Shown here piece by piece: positions 7,937 through 17,200 of a stretch of DNA of 49,338 nt. The notes under the pieces are model-generated. The model worked only from the letters and a program-made list of their open reading frames with translations. It searched no databases and was not told where the DNA came from. Origin of the DNA: Vreelandella sedimenti (GTDB taxonomy: Bacteria > Pseudomonadota > Gammaproteobacteria > Pseudomonadales > Halomonadaceae). The position numbers and the translations under genes were made by a program. The stretch's first letter is position 1. Each line of letters begins with the position of its first letter. Location: assembly GCF_013416325.1 (NCBI RefSeq), contig NZ_JACCGK010000026.1, positions 1 through 49,338 on the forward strand, written 5' to 3'.

Positions 7937-8622
7937 AGCTAGCAGTCATGCAGCCATACCTGTTCCCTTACATCGGCTATTTTCAGTTGATCTATGCCGC
8001 CGATCTTTTTCTGATTTACGATGATGTTGCGTACATAAAACAGGGATATATAAATAGAAACAGTATCATGTCAGCGAATGGTGCTATACGATTTACTGTT
8101 CCGGTGCCGGGAGCTTCTTCGAACAAATTGATTTCAGAGCTGGCGTTCACCTCGGATGTGGCAAAAGTTCTTAAAACGATAGAGCAAAGCTACCCCAAGG
8201 CTCCCTATTTTGAAGATGTATTTCCGATGATACGGGGGGCTCTGGAACTGGAGGAACGATCAATCGCAACTGTATGCCAAAAAAGTTTTGAGGATATCTT
8301 TTCTTATCTTGGTATAGATAAGCAGTTCAAGAAAACGAGTCACCTTGAATACAACCGCTCTGCCTCCGCTCGCGACCGGTTGATTGCCTTGTGTCGTCAG
8401 TTCAGTGCTGATTGTTATATCAACGCTCCCGGTGGGCGAAAGCTGTATGCGACGCAAGACTTTGCCGAGAAAGGGATTGATTTGAAGTTTGTTGACTTGC
8501 TGCCGGTAGAATATTCGCAGGGAGCTGAAGAGTTCGTTCCCAATTTGTCGATTATCGATATGCTGATGAACTGCTCACCAAACTTAGTGATAGAACACAT
8601 GGAGCGTTATGAACTTGGTTAA
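7933..8622 (+). CDS. WbqC-like family protein
   Basis: This 229-residue protein opens with MQPYLFPYIGYFQLI, then DDVAYIKQGYINRN, both hallmarks of the WbqC-like family. The family is found in O-antigen and other surface-sugar loci, often next to DegT-type aminotransferases, and its reaction is not established as far as I know. It starts in an ATGA overlap with the aminotransferase gene, so the two are co-translated and probably act on the same aminosugar. No signal peptide or membrane segment is seen, so it should be cytoplasmic. Confidence 0.85.
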   Translation: MKLAVMQPYLFPYIGYFQLIYAADLFLIYDDVAYIKQGYINRNSIMSANGAIRFTVPVPGASSNKLISELAFTSDVAKVLKTIEQSYPKAPYFEDVFPMIRGALELEERSIATVCQKSFEDIFSYLGIDKQFKKTSHLEYNRSASARDRLIALCRQFSADCYINAPGGRKLYATQDFAEKGIDLKFVDLLPVEYSQGAEEFVPNLSIIDMLMNCSPNLVIEHMERYELG

Positions 8623-8664
8623 ATTACTGAATTGGCACATGTCCTTCAGATTGGCTGATTGATA

Positions 8665-9645
8665 ATGGGTTTTATTAAAGACTCGGCTATTGGTGGCTAT
8701 CAGGGGCTAGAGTTGCCCGTTTATGACGCAAACTTTGCGCAAGGTGTGATTAAAACCAACTCTGCTCGGTCTGCTATTAAACTGGTGCTGAGCTCCATAG
8801 AGGCAAAGAAAGTTTGGTTGCCTGCATACACCTGTGATGCCGTAGTGGAGGCTGCAAGCGATATAGGCGTTACCGTTGAGTTTTATAAGGTCGATAGCAG
8901 TTTTGATGTAGACCCCGCTCTGCAACTCAAAGAAGATGAGTTCATATTGATCGTTGACTACTTTGGGCTCTGTGGTGAAGTGGTTCAAGGTAGTAAAAGC
9001 CGATTCGACCATAGACAAATGATTGTCGATTGCTCGCAAGCCTACTTTGCAGAGCCGGCAGGTTCCCTTGCAACTATCTATTCCCCAAGAAAATTCTTCG
9101 GTCTACCAGATGGCGGCTTACTCTATTCAAACGACACTCGTATCAAGCAGCCAGAGCAACGGGATAACACTTCTGAATCCCGAGTGGCTCACTTGATAAA
9201 TCGGCTTACCAACAGCCCGGAAGAGGCCTATCAGCAATATCTAGAGGCCGAGCAAGCAATCTCGAACTTGCCTGCTCAGGGAATGTCCTGCTTAACGGAG
9301 CGCCTGCTTCAATCAGTCGATTACGAACGAGCCAGAACAGCAAGAGCCAAAAACGTCTTATATCTTCACGAGCTTTTGAGCCAGTACAATCAGCTCAATC
9401 TGAAGATTGACGAAAGCGCAGCTCCCTTGTGTTACCCGTTCCTTACGAATGTGAAAACGGCCAGCAAGGCAGAACTGATAAGCCAGCGGGTATTTGTTCC
9501 AACCTATTGGCCTGAGGTGTTGAACCGGGTAGAGGAAGGTTCTTTCGAATGGAATCTTGTTACGAATGGTTTATTCCTGCCTTGTGATCAACGCTACAAT
9601 GAAGACGATATGGACAGGCTGATCAGTCTGCTCGCAATCAAGTAA
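8665..9645 (+). CDS. Divergent PLP-dependent aminotransferase-like protein (DegT superfamily)
   Basis: This 326-residue protein keeps the layout of a fold-type I PLP enzyme but departs from the usual DegT motifs. Asp122 in MIVDCSQAYF is in the place of the PLP-pyridine Asp, and Lys143 in SPRKFFGLPDGG is a likely Schiff-base lysine. LPAYTCDAVVEAA near 52-64 matches the substrate-anchoring segment. The normal GTSAL-type motif is replaced by TNSARSAIKLVL. It may be a second aminotransferase, or a PLP enzyme with another reaction. ATG 8665 follows a poor binding site; a TTG two codons upstream is also open. It lies 42 bases after the WbqC gene and 11 bases before the first sulfotransferase-like gene. 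Confidence 0.7.
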   Translation: MGFIKDSAIGGYQGLELPVYDANFAQGVIKTNSARSAIKLVLSSIEAKKVWLPAYTCDAVVEAASDIGVTVEFYKVDSSFDVDPALQLKEDEFILIVDYFGLCGEVVQGSKSRFDHRQMIVDCSQAYFAEPAGSLATIYSPRKFFGLPDGGLLYSNDTRIKQPEQRDNTSESRVAHLINRLTNSPEEAYQQYLEAEQAISNLPAQGMSCLTERLLQSVDYERARTARAKNVLYLHELLSQYNQLNLKIDESAAPLCYPFLTNVKTASKAELISQRVFVPTYWPEVLNRVEEGSFEWNLVTNGLFLPCDQRYNEDDMDRLISLLAIK

Positions 9646-9656
9646 AAGGTGTCAAT

Positions 9657-10667
9657 ATGGCTGCTTCTGAAAACCGGACAGAAAAATACGCACGGGTTTC
9701 AGCACTTGAGGAATTGCTCAAAGACCTGAATGGCAGTTTGGTGGATGCCAATGAAAACTACCGGAAAGACTCAGATGAGCATTTCTCTAAAATCTTTCTG
9801 ATGGGACCTCACCGCTCTGGTAGCACTCTGTTTATGCAATGGCTCGCCAACACTGGTCTAGTCGCCTACCCAACCAACCTTCTGTCCCGCTTTTTCGGTG
9901 CACCTCTGGTAGGTGCAAAAATCCAGCAACTGTTGACAGATCCACGCTACAACTTCCGTAACGAAATACTGGACTTCAACTCCGACGTCAACTTCAGCTC
10001 TGACAATGGCAAAACCAAGGGGGCGCTTGCTCCGAACGAATTCTGGTACTTCTGGCGCCGCTTCCTCCCATTCGACGAGCTGGATTACATGCCAGCGAAC
10101 GAGCTAAATCAAAAAGCTAACCTGACAGGTTTCCGGGACGAACTGAACGCACTGGCGAATATCTTCGAAAAACCGTTCGCCATGAAAGCCATGATCATGA
10201 ACCAGAATATTCCAGAACTTGCAGAGCAATTCGACAAGTTTCTATTCATTTGGATTCGCCGCGACCCGATCTTCAACATCCAATCGGCGCTGGAAGCCCG
10301 ACAGCGCCAGTACGGCGATATTAACGCTTGGTATTCGTTCAAGATTAAAGAGTACCCCCGCCTCAAAGATTTGAATCCTCTTGAATCGGTAGCCCGCCAA
10401 ATCTCAGCGATCAACCTCTCAGTAGAGCAGGGCATAGCCGCGTTACCAGACAACAAGAAGCTGGTAATCCAATACGAAGACTTCTGCCAGCGGCCAGAGT
10501 ATTATTACAACGAAATCACTCGTAGGCTCGCTGAACAAAATAATGTAAACATGGAGCTGTTGCCTAGATACACCGGAGAAACTGGTTTTTTCAATACAAA
10601 CAACTGGCGTTTAGTAAATTATAGCTTGGAAGAAGCGATTGCAATGCATAAAAGTATCACAGCTTAA
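9657..10667 (+). CDS. Sulfotransferase-family protein
   Basis: This 336-residue protein has a P-loop-like phosphosulfate-binding motif GPHRSGSTL at residues 50-58, the hallmark of sulfotransferases that use PAPS. IWIRRDPIFNIQSAL matches the 3'-phosphate-binding RDP segment, and LVIQYEDFCQRPEYY matches the later YEDL-type element. The first 45 residues are a charged helix. A sulfate acceptor on a surface or flagellar glycan is inferred from the neighbours. AAGGTG lies six bases before the ATG. Base composition is still like the left part of the island; it drops sharply just after this gene. Confidence 0.82.
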   Translation: MAASENRTEKYARVSALEELLKDLNGSLVDANENYRKDSDEHFSKIFLMGPHRSGSTLFMQWLANTGLVAYPTNLLSRFFGAPLVGAKIQQLLTDPRYNFRNEILDFNSDVNFSSDNGKTKGALAPNEFWYFWRRFLPFDELDYMPANELNQKANLTGFRDELNALANIFEKPFAMKAMIMNQNIPELAEQFDKFLFIWIRRDPIFNIQSALEARQRQYGDINAWYSFKIKEYPRLKDLNPLESVARQISAINLSVEQGIAALPDNKKLVIQYEDFCQRPEYYYNEITRRLAEQNNVNMELLPRYTGETGFFNTNNWRLVNYSLEEAIAMHKSITA

Positions 10668-10783
10668 TGCCCCTACTTATTTTTAACTTAATCACTTTAA
10701 AAATAGCCACGTTGGTAAAGAAATTAAAAGTTTTCCTTTTGACAAAATCAAATTGAAATCAAGCTGACTATAGGAATACATGT

Positions 10784-11425
10784 ATGGAAAACAAAGTTTT
10801 TTGTATCTCAATGCAAAGAACCGGAACCACTTCTGTAGGAAGATTTTTCAGTGATGCCGGTTTAAGGTGGTCCGGCTGGGCTGACTGCAGAAAAAATGGG
10901 TGGGCAGAATCTTGGTATAATGGTGATTATGAGAAAATATTTTCATCAAATGATTTTTTAGTTAAAAATGCCTTTGAGGACTCTCCTTGGTGGGCTCCAG
11001 GATTCTACAAAATATTATATCATAGATTCCCAGACTCAAAATTTATTTTGCTAACAAGGGATACAAACTCATGGCTTAATTCCATGATTAACCATAGCAA
11101 TGATAATTTAATCGGCGAACCTGAAAGGCATTGTAAAATTTACAGAAGAGAAAAAGAGTTCTACGAAAAAAACAAATTTGCGTTATTAAATAAAAAAAGC
11201 ATGTGCATAAGCGAAGCAACTGAAAAATACAAAGAAGTATATGAAAATCATAATAGAGAAGTTATAGATTTTTTTGGTAAAAAATCTCCTAGCAATCTTT
11301 TTGTAGGTAAACTCGAAGATCCAGATAAATGGCAAAATCTAGCCAGTTTTTTGAATATAAAAATCAGCAAAGATTATAATAACCATGAAAACTCATCAAG
11401 TAACCCATCATCTAGAAACAGGTAA
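10784..11425 (+). CDS. Sulfotransferase-like protein, AT-rich
   Basis: This 213-residue protein opens with CISMQRTGTTSVGRFF, a PSB-loop motif of the kind found in the Sulfotransfer_4 group, and has FILLTRDTNSWLNSM in the place of the 3'-phosphate-binding RDP element. The C-terminal end (about the last 15 residues, rich in Asn and Ser) looks like unfolded sequence and may be drift. The gene is much richer in A and T than the preceding sulfotransferase gene, which marks the beginning of a foreign segment. The AGGA before the ATG is weak. It is followed after 10 bases by the GSCFA gene, so they probably form one transcript. The substrate is unknown. Confidence 0.75.
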   Translation: MENKVFCISMQRTGTTSVGRFFSDAGLRWSGWADCRKNGWAESWYNGDYEKIFSSNDFLVKNAFEDSPWWAPGFYKILYHRFPDSKFILLTRDTNSWLNSMINHSNDNLIGEPERHCKIYRREKEFYEKNKFALLNKKSMCISEATEKYKEVYENHNREVIDFFGKKSPSNLFVGKLEDPDKWQNLASFLNIKISKDYNNHENSSSNPSSRNR

Positions 11426-11435
11426 GTAGATTACG

Positions 11436-12461
11436 ATGAACAATGCTTATAAAGAATTAGAAAAAAAGTGCTTTTGGAATCCATCCGTAGGAAATATTAA
11501 CCCACTAGATATTCAACAAGTTTGTAACCCTAAGTTCAAAATAGAGAAAAGTGATAAAATAGCCACGTACGGATCATGCTTTGCACAACACATTGGAAAA
11601 AATCTTAAGCAAAGAAACTTTGATTGGCTAATAACTGAAAAAGCGCCTGAATTTATAAGTAAAGAGCTTAGAGAGGAGTATAATTATGGAGTATTCTCCG
11701 CTCGCACTGGGAATATATATACGACGACTTTATTAAGACAGTGGATTAAAAACTCAATTAACAATCAAAGTATTGTTGAAGTATGGAAGAAAAACAATAG
11801 ATATCATGATCTGTTTAGACCAACTATTGAGCCAAATGGCTTCTCATCTGAAAATGAGCTTATAGCTTCAATAAGGCATACAGAAAACTGTTTCAAGCGA
11901 TCTATCACAAATTGTAATATATTTATTTTTACTTTAGGGCTTACTGAAAGCTGGATGAATATTGAAAACGGATTTGAATATCCGATATCACCAGGTGTAG
12001 CGGCTGGAGAATTTGATCCTTACAAACATATATTTATCAATCAAAACTATCAAGTAGTATATAATTCATTAGAAGAGAGCATATCAGAACTAAAAAAAAT
12101 AAACAAAGATATAAAAATTATTTTAACTGTATCACCTGTACCTTTGGTAGCCACAAAAACTGACAAGCACATTCTGGCAGCAAACACGTACTCAAAATCT
12201 ACGCTTCGTGCTGTAGCTGGTGACCTAGCTAACAAATTATCTTATGTAGAATACTTCCCCTCTTTCGAGATAATTAATAGCCATATTTTTAGAGGAATTT
12301 TCTTTAACAATAATCAGCGCACAGTAAACCCTCATGGCGTTGATTTTGTAATGAACCATTTTTTTAATTCTTTTTTCAGAAGTGATTGCCAAAAACACCC
12401 TAAGTCTGAACTTACTAACAAATGTGATGAAGAGCTAATCGAGGCATTTAAAAAGTCATGA
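11436..12461 (+). CDS. GSCFA-domain protein
   Basis: This 341-residue protein has the family-defining GSCFAQHIG at residues 46-54, and FTLGLTESW and NPHGVDFVMNHFF further on. GSCFA proteins belong to the SGNH/GDSL superfamily and occur in surface-polysaccharide loci; their reaction is not settled, but esterase or acyl-transfer chemistry on glycans is the usual guess. The gene is very AT-rich (11 of 60 bases are G or C at 12061-12120). Its stop overlaps the next start in ATGA, and the next gene also encodes an SGNH-type protein, so the pair is probably a functional unit. No signal peptide is seen, so it would act in the cytoplasm. Confidence 0.88.
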   Translation: MNNAYKELEKKCFWNPSVGNINPLDIQQVCNPKFKIEKSDKIATYGSCFAQHIGKNLKQRNFDWLITEKAPEFISKELREEYNYGVFSARTGNIYTTTLLRQWIKNSINNQSIVEVWKKNNRYHDLFRPTIEPNGFSSENELIASIRHTENCFKRSITNCNIFIFTLGLTESWMNIENGFEYPISPGVAAGEFDPYKHIFINQNYQVVYNSLEESISELKKINKDIKIILTVSPVPLVATKTDKHILAANTYSKSTLRAVAGDLANKLSYVEYFPSFEIINSHIFRGIFFNNNQRTVNPHGVDFVMNHFFNSFFRSDCQKHPKSELTNKCDEELIEAFKKS

Positions 12462-13174
12462 AAAAAATATGCATTCTTGGCAACAGTCATGTGGGCTCAC
12501 TAAAAAGAGCTTGGGACGAACTTAAGCAAAGCTCTGTTGGAAAAGATTTTGAAATTACGTTTTTTGCTGAAAGGGGAGATTTACTTAAAAGCTTAACAGC
12601 TGACAATAAAATGCTAGTGACAGATAACATGAGGGTAAAGCAATCACTAGCATTCACTTCAGGAGGCGTCTCTCACGTCAATACAAATGAGTATGACATT
12701 TTCTTGATTTATGGAAGCCAGCTACTTCCGTTTTGGCTCTATGATGATGCTTTTTATTCGCTCGAATTTATTGAGCGGTCCATACAGGAACACTTAGAAG
12801 GGAGTCAAGCGAAACACCTATTAACAGAATTAAGAAAAGCAACTAATAAAGAAATATTTTTAGGGCATGATCCTATGTTAACCCAAAAGAGTAGCTGCCC
12901 ACAGTATACAGTCAAAAACTACAATGTAGGAATGGAAAAACTAAATAGTTATTTAGCGAAAAACTATAATGCTAAAGCAATAAAACAATCAGAGATAACA
13001 TTAGAAAATAAAAATATTTGTGAAACTGACATAGCTTATTTAAAGAACAGTAGACGATTAGCTATTGGTTTTAATAATGATAATGAAATACATCCTAAAG
13101 ATGATCTCCAGCATATGAATGATGACTTTGGGTCAATTTGGATTAGCAATTTTTTTGAGAAATTATATTTATAA
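12458..13174 (+). CDS. SGNH-hydrolase-like protein
   Basis: This 238-residue protein begins MKKICILGNSHVGSLKRAW. GNSH at residues 8-11 places Ser10 where the nucleophile of SGNH enzymes lies, with IHPKDDLQHMND near the C-terminus as a candidate for the Asp/His block. The middle segment is not recognisable. It overlaps the GSCFA gene by four bases and shares its AT-rich composition. The likely role is adding or removing an ester group on a glycan intermediate; this is inference. It ends in a hairpin shared with the convergent glycosyltransferase gene. Confidence 0.65.
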   Translation: MKKICILGNSHVGSLKRAWDELKQSSVGKDFEITFFAERGDLLKSLTADNKMLVTDNMRVKQSLAFTSGGVSHVNTNEYDIFLIYGSQLLPFWLYDDAFYSLEFIERSIQEHLEGSQAKHLLTELRKATNKEIFLGHDPMLTQKSSCPQYTVKNYNVGMEKLNSYLAKNYNAKAIKQSEITLENKNICETDIAYLKNSRRLAIGFNNDNEIHPKDDLQHMNDDFGSIWISNFFEKLYL

Positions 13175-13178
13175 TCTA

Positions 13179-13210
13179 TAGCCAGCTCAACTTATTAGAT
13201 GAGCTGGCTA
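13179..13210. terminator. Hairpin between convergent genes
   Basis: An 11-bp perfect stem (TAGCCAGCTCA / TGAGCTGGCTA) with a 10-base loop fills the gap between the plus-strand SGNH gene and the minus-strand glycosyltransferase gene. It has no clean T run on either side, so it may be a weak bidirectional terminator. Confidence 0.65.
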
Positions 13211-13221
13211 ATAGATAACAG

Positions 13222-14205
13222 TTAAACTGGCCTAATATATTTTTCTGGAGAAAACCCTCCAAGCTTTTTAATATTATCAACTAGTTTTTGCTTAAGTTCT
13301 TTTTTCATGCCATCTTTAATATCTGTTGCATTTAGGGCATTCATTAAAAAGTCTATTTCTACTAGCTTCTTTCTATTCATTATTTTCTTAGCAAGGTAAG
13401 GGTACATTGATTCTAAAATTTTAAGGTTTTCTAAGTTATTATCAAGTATTATTTGGTGCACTCTAAAACCACTCTGAGATTGCAAAGTAGTGCTGGAACT
13501 TACAACACCTCTACGATAGACAGACATCGGCAAAGGAATATAAAGCACCCCTTTCTCGGAAGAAATAGCCTCAATAAAAAAGTCGCCATAGCCAGGTGCT
13601 TTTTTTCGCAAGAAACTCAAAAACTCAAAGTATTTTTTCTTTGTCATAAAGTATGAAGACGTTGGAGCAAATTGGTTTTTTATGTTAAAAATAACTTCTT
13701 GACTAACAATTGATATCTTATCGCCATAATAACAGAACACATCTTCTACATCGGTTTCTTCAAAAGCTATAATTGCAGGATGCACGCATAAACACTGTTC
13801 ATTATTAGTCATCAAGTCATATTGCCGTTGCAACTTATAATTATCTAACCAATAATCATCTCCATCGCATATAGTGACATATTCACCTTCGACTAAATTT
13901 TGATGTTCAATTCTTGGCACATTTTCTTTTCCATGATTAAATTCAGCCAAATATGGAAACACAATATCAGGATACTTTTTCTGATAATTTCTAATTTTTC
14001 CTTGAGTGCCATCTGTAGAACAATCATCATAGACGACTATTTTAAATGGAAAACTAGTTTTCTGCGCGAGTATACTTTCAAGAGTTTCTTCAATATAGCT
14101 CACATGATTATAGGTTTGGACATAACAAGTTACCTTAATTTCTTCACTTTTCCAATCTTTCGTAATTTCATCTTGTTTAGGGACTACATTTAATTCTGAC
14201 AACAT
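13222..14205 (-). CDS. Family 2 glycosyltransferase
   Basis: The family 2 (GT-A) catalytic domain is clear: YVQTYNHVSYIEETLESIL is the nucleotide-binding start, DDCSTDGT follows, and CDGDDYW holds the metal-binding acidic motif. The C-terminal part is basic and helical. The ATG at 14205 (327 residues) has AGAGAG eight bases upstream; the frame extends to 14238 but would overlap the preceding gene. Only 13 bases separate it from the 1246-residue glycosyltransferase gene, so both are probably on one transcript downstream of fliC. It is AT-rich. The likely role is adding a sugar to the flagellar or surface glycan. Confidence 0.88.
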   Translation of the reverse strand: MLSELNVVPKQDEITKDWKSEEIKVTCYVQTYNHVSYIEETLESILAQKTSFPFKIVVYDDCSTDGTQGKIRNYQKKYPDIVFPYLAEFNHGKENVPRIEHQNLVEGEYVTICDGDDYWLDNYKLQRQYDLMTNNEQCLCVHPAIIAFEETDVEDVFCYYGDKISIVSQEVIFNIKNQFAPTSSYFMTKKKYFEFLSFLRKKAPGYGDFFIEAISSEKGVLYIPLPMSVYRRGVVSSSTTLQSQSGFRVHQIILDNNLENLKILESMYPYLAKKIMNRKKLVEIDFLMNALNATDIKDGMKKELKQKLVDNIKKLGGFSPEKYIRPV

Positions 14206-14218
14206 AATTATTCTCTCT

Positions 14219-17200
14219 TCAAGAGCCCTGAAATCCAATCAACTCATTTAAAATATATTTTATTTTTTCCTGCTTTTCTGCACTCATAAATTTCGCAGTA
14301 GGTATGAAAATTAAATCTAAATTTCTCGCATTTTCAGAGAAACGTAACCTATAGTTTTCGTGCTTAGGCTTGACCATACCATGCATGGTAATCAACCTAA
14401 AACCAAGGGTAGTGAAATTTTTGACTATATCAATTATAGAACATTGTCGTTTATGAGTTTTACCTAAAAACACTTTCACCTGAATGATAGAAACTTCTCT
14501 TAAAGCTTGATCAGCATAGCTTAAAATATTGTCTAAATCACAAAGATTATCAATATATAGCCAGTCAAATTTCGAAAATGATGAAAACTCATTTAAAGTA
14601 ACTGTATTGACTGGAATTTGTTGTAAAAGATTTATTTTCTCTTCTGAAAAAGGTTGAAGCATACTATTATATGCTGGATTTTCACACACATAATAGTTAC
14701 TAGGCCTACCATCACCAAGCATAATTTTAGGCATGATATCTATATTTTTTATTTCATTAGTCGGTGGTGTTTCAAAAGGCCAAATTCTTATAAGTGAACC
14801 GACACCATGACTAATTACTACTAGCGAAGAAACATCATTAGTAAAAGCTAAAACCTTAATACCTTTTGCAAGCTCACTAATAATTTTAATTGGCTTTTCC
14901 CATGGGCAACCGTACTCATCTAGTATGGCCTTAATACTCTGGTCATTACCTCCACCATGAATATTTTCTTTCCATAGTGACGCCCCCTCTTCGTTTGGCC
15001 ATTCAATCAATTGAAAGGTATAATTTGAACGCTTAGCTTTCGCACCATTCAAAGATGCCATCCAATATAACCAGATATCGTCTGCAGAAGGACATAACTC
15101 CATAAATTTGCTAGTGTCGGTTACCTCGGAATGAAATACATGAGGAGGGTATAATACACCGCCACAACCCGTTGGAACAATCTTACCATCTATGACCTCG
15201 TTTTCATCAATTTCCCATTTCCATTTCCGATATGGTAACGGTTTATTGTTCTGCTTAAGAAGGATCTTGTGTGCTCGATGCGCAACTACTGTTTTATTGT
15301 TACCATCCCAGTTTTCTAACAACTTCGTAAGCCACCTCGGCTCATAGTAAATATCGTCATCAGCAGTCGCTATAAAGCTTTCTGGATAGCTTTGCAGTGT
15401 AGGTATAATTTTTTTATACGAGCGAATGTCTTCACAGAATTGAATATTTAACCCGTACTGCTCCAACTGCCATACGGCCTCAGGTAGGTCTGCCTTTTCG
15501 TCTTCAGCAATCCATAGAATCAGAAGATCAGGACACATTTCCTGCAATAATAGACTGCGTAGGGTGAGATGAAGATTGTCGAAGCGTGCTTTATAAGACG
15601 TTAACGATACAACTAAGTGACCTGGTAGAGAATGATTTGCTTTGATCAATGAAAGTGGAGCTTTAGCCACTGTCGCTTTTAAATCCTCAATCGTTGAAAT
15701 GGACGAGCCATTTTGTGATGGCGACTTTGGCAAAAACTCCTGTGCTTCAAGAAACTCTAGCGCTTTATCCTGGCTAACTTCTGCTATCAAATCAAAAGCT
15801 ACATCGTGCGCTGCAAAGCCTGCACTGAGAATAAAGGCTAGCTTCATCCTTTCTTTCTCGCTCAGAATAGCCATACGCTCGTGACTAGGGAGGAAGAGCA
15901 CATCGCCGCTCTCCTGCTCGGTGGCGCAGGCTGTATGGGCGCTCAGCTTTTTTGGCAAATGGCTATAGTGACTAATGTTATGGAAGCGATAGAAGCGGAA
16001 GCCATTGCGACTGGCCCAATGCTGTAGCTCTGCCAAGTTGGGCTGTTTTTCATGAGTAAGCTGAAAGGCAACTCGCGCCTGAATCAGCAGAGTGTCTGTA
16101 AGCGCCTTTTTACCATGTTCCAGCACGGCCATAGCATCGCTTAGCTCATCTAGAATTAACCAATCAAGGTTTCCCAATCCATCAATACTGTCCAGCGCCA
16201 CGGTATTAATGGGGATTTCTGCCAAAGGCTTTGCACCCAGGTGGTGACGTTTGGGTAGCTTTTCAGCCGGAAGGGGTGTCAGCGTGCTAGTCATTTCCGG
16301 GGCAACACAGGCATGCAGCGTTGCCGCCTTACCATCGCCGAGCAGGGCGTGCTGGAATAACTGAATATAGTCGCTGCCCTCGTACTGTTTGGCATCCTTT
16401 ACTTCGCTGGCGGGGTCAAACGCGACAATGCCAAAAGCTTTGGTCGCCACCATCTGGTCGGCAAGGCCACTTTTAATTAGGCTGGCGCGGTTGTCGAGCA
16501 CCATGATTTTACCTTTAACTTGCCAGGTAAAGTTATCGGTAAGCCACAAACGGTTAGATTGTGGCTCGTTGGCCTGCTTGGCTCCAGATTTAGCACTGAT
16601 CAACTGCTGTAGAGAGTTATCGACCTTGAATTCAGGTTTGTTGCTTAACTGGCAGGCTAAACGCTGTCGGTGGCGCTTCTTTTGGGTAATGGCAAAGTCT
16701 TTGTTGCCTGCTTGTTGACGTACTAAAGGCGTTAACGCAGTCAGTAGCCGGTCAGTGGCACGGTCAAGATGGTGCTTCTCTTTGCCTACTTGCCAAGCGC
16801 GATCTACGTAGCTTTGGTAAAGCGCTTCGTCATCAAACAAGCTGATGACTGCATCCACTAGTGGCTGAAGCTCATCGTCGCTTAGTAACTGCTGGTAGGG
16901 TTCTTTATAGCAGGCTGCAGGGAAATCAAAGGCGATACCGGCATCCCCGATCATTTCGGGCATGCCACCGCGATTGGTAATCAGAGCCGGAATACCGTTT
17001 AGCATGGCCTCGGCCAGTATGCGCCCGGAGCTTTCCCACCAAAGACTAGGAGCTACCACCACCCGAGCTCGGCTGTAAGGGCCGCGCATATCACTGGTAT
17101 TGGGCGTCACTACAACATTGCTTAAAGCGCTGCGCTGTTCCCCCATTTTGCGGGTGGTTTCCCGCAGCACGGCTGGCCAGTCGGCTCGTGCTTCCACCAC

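Noticed and set aside
15642..15884. Plus-strand frame within the giant glycosyltransferase gene
   Set aside because: Shadow frame, no RBS and no recognisable protein features.
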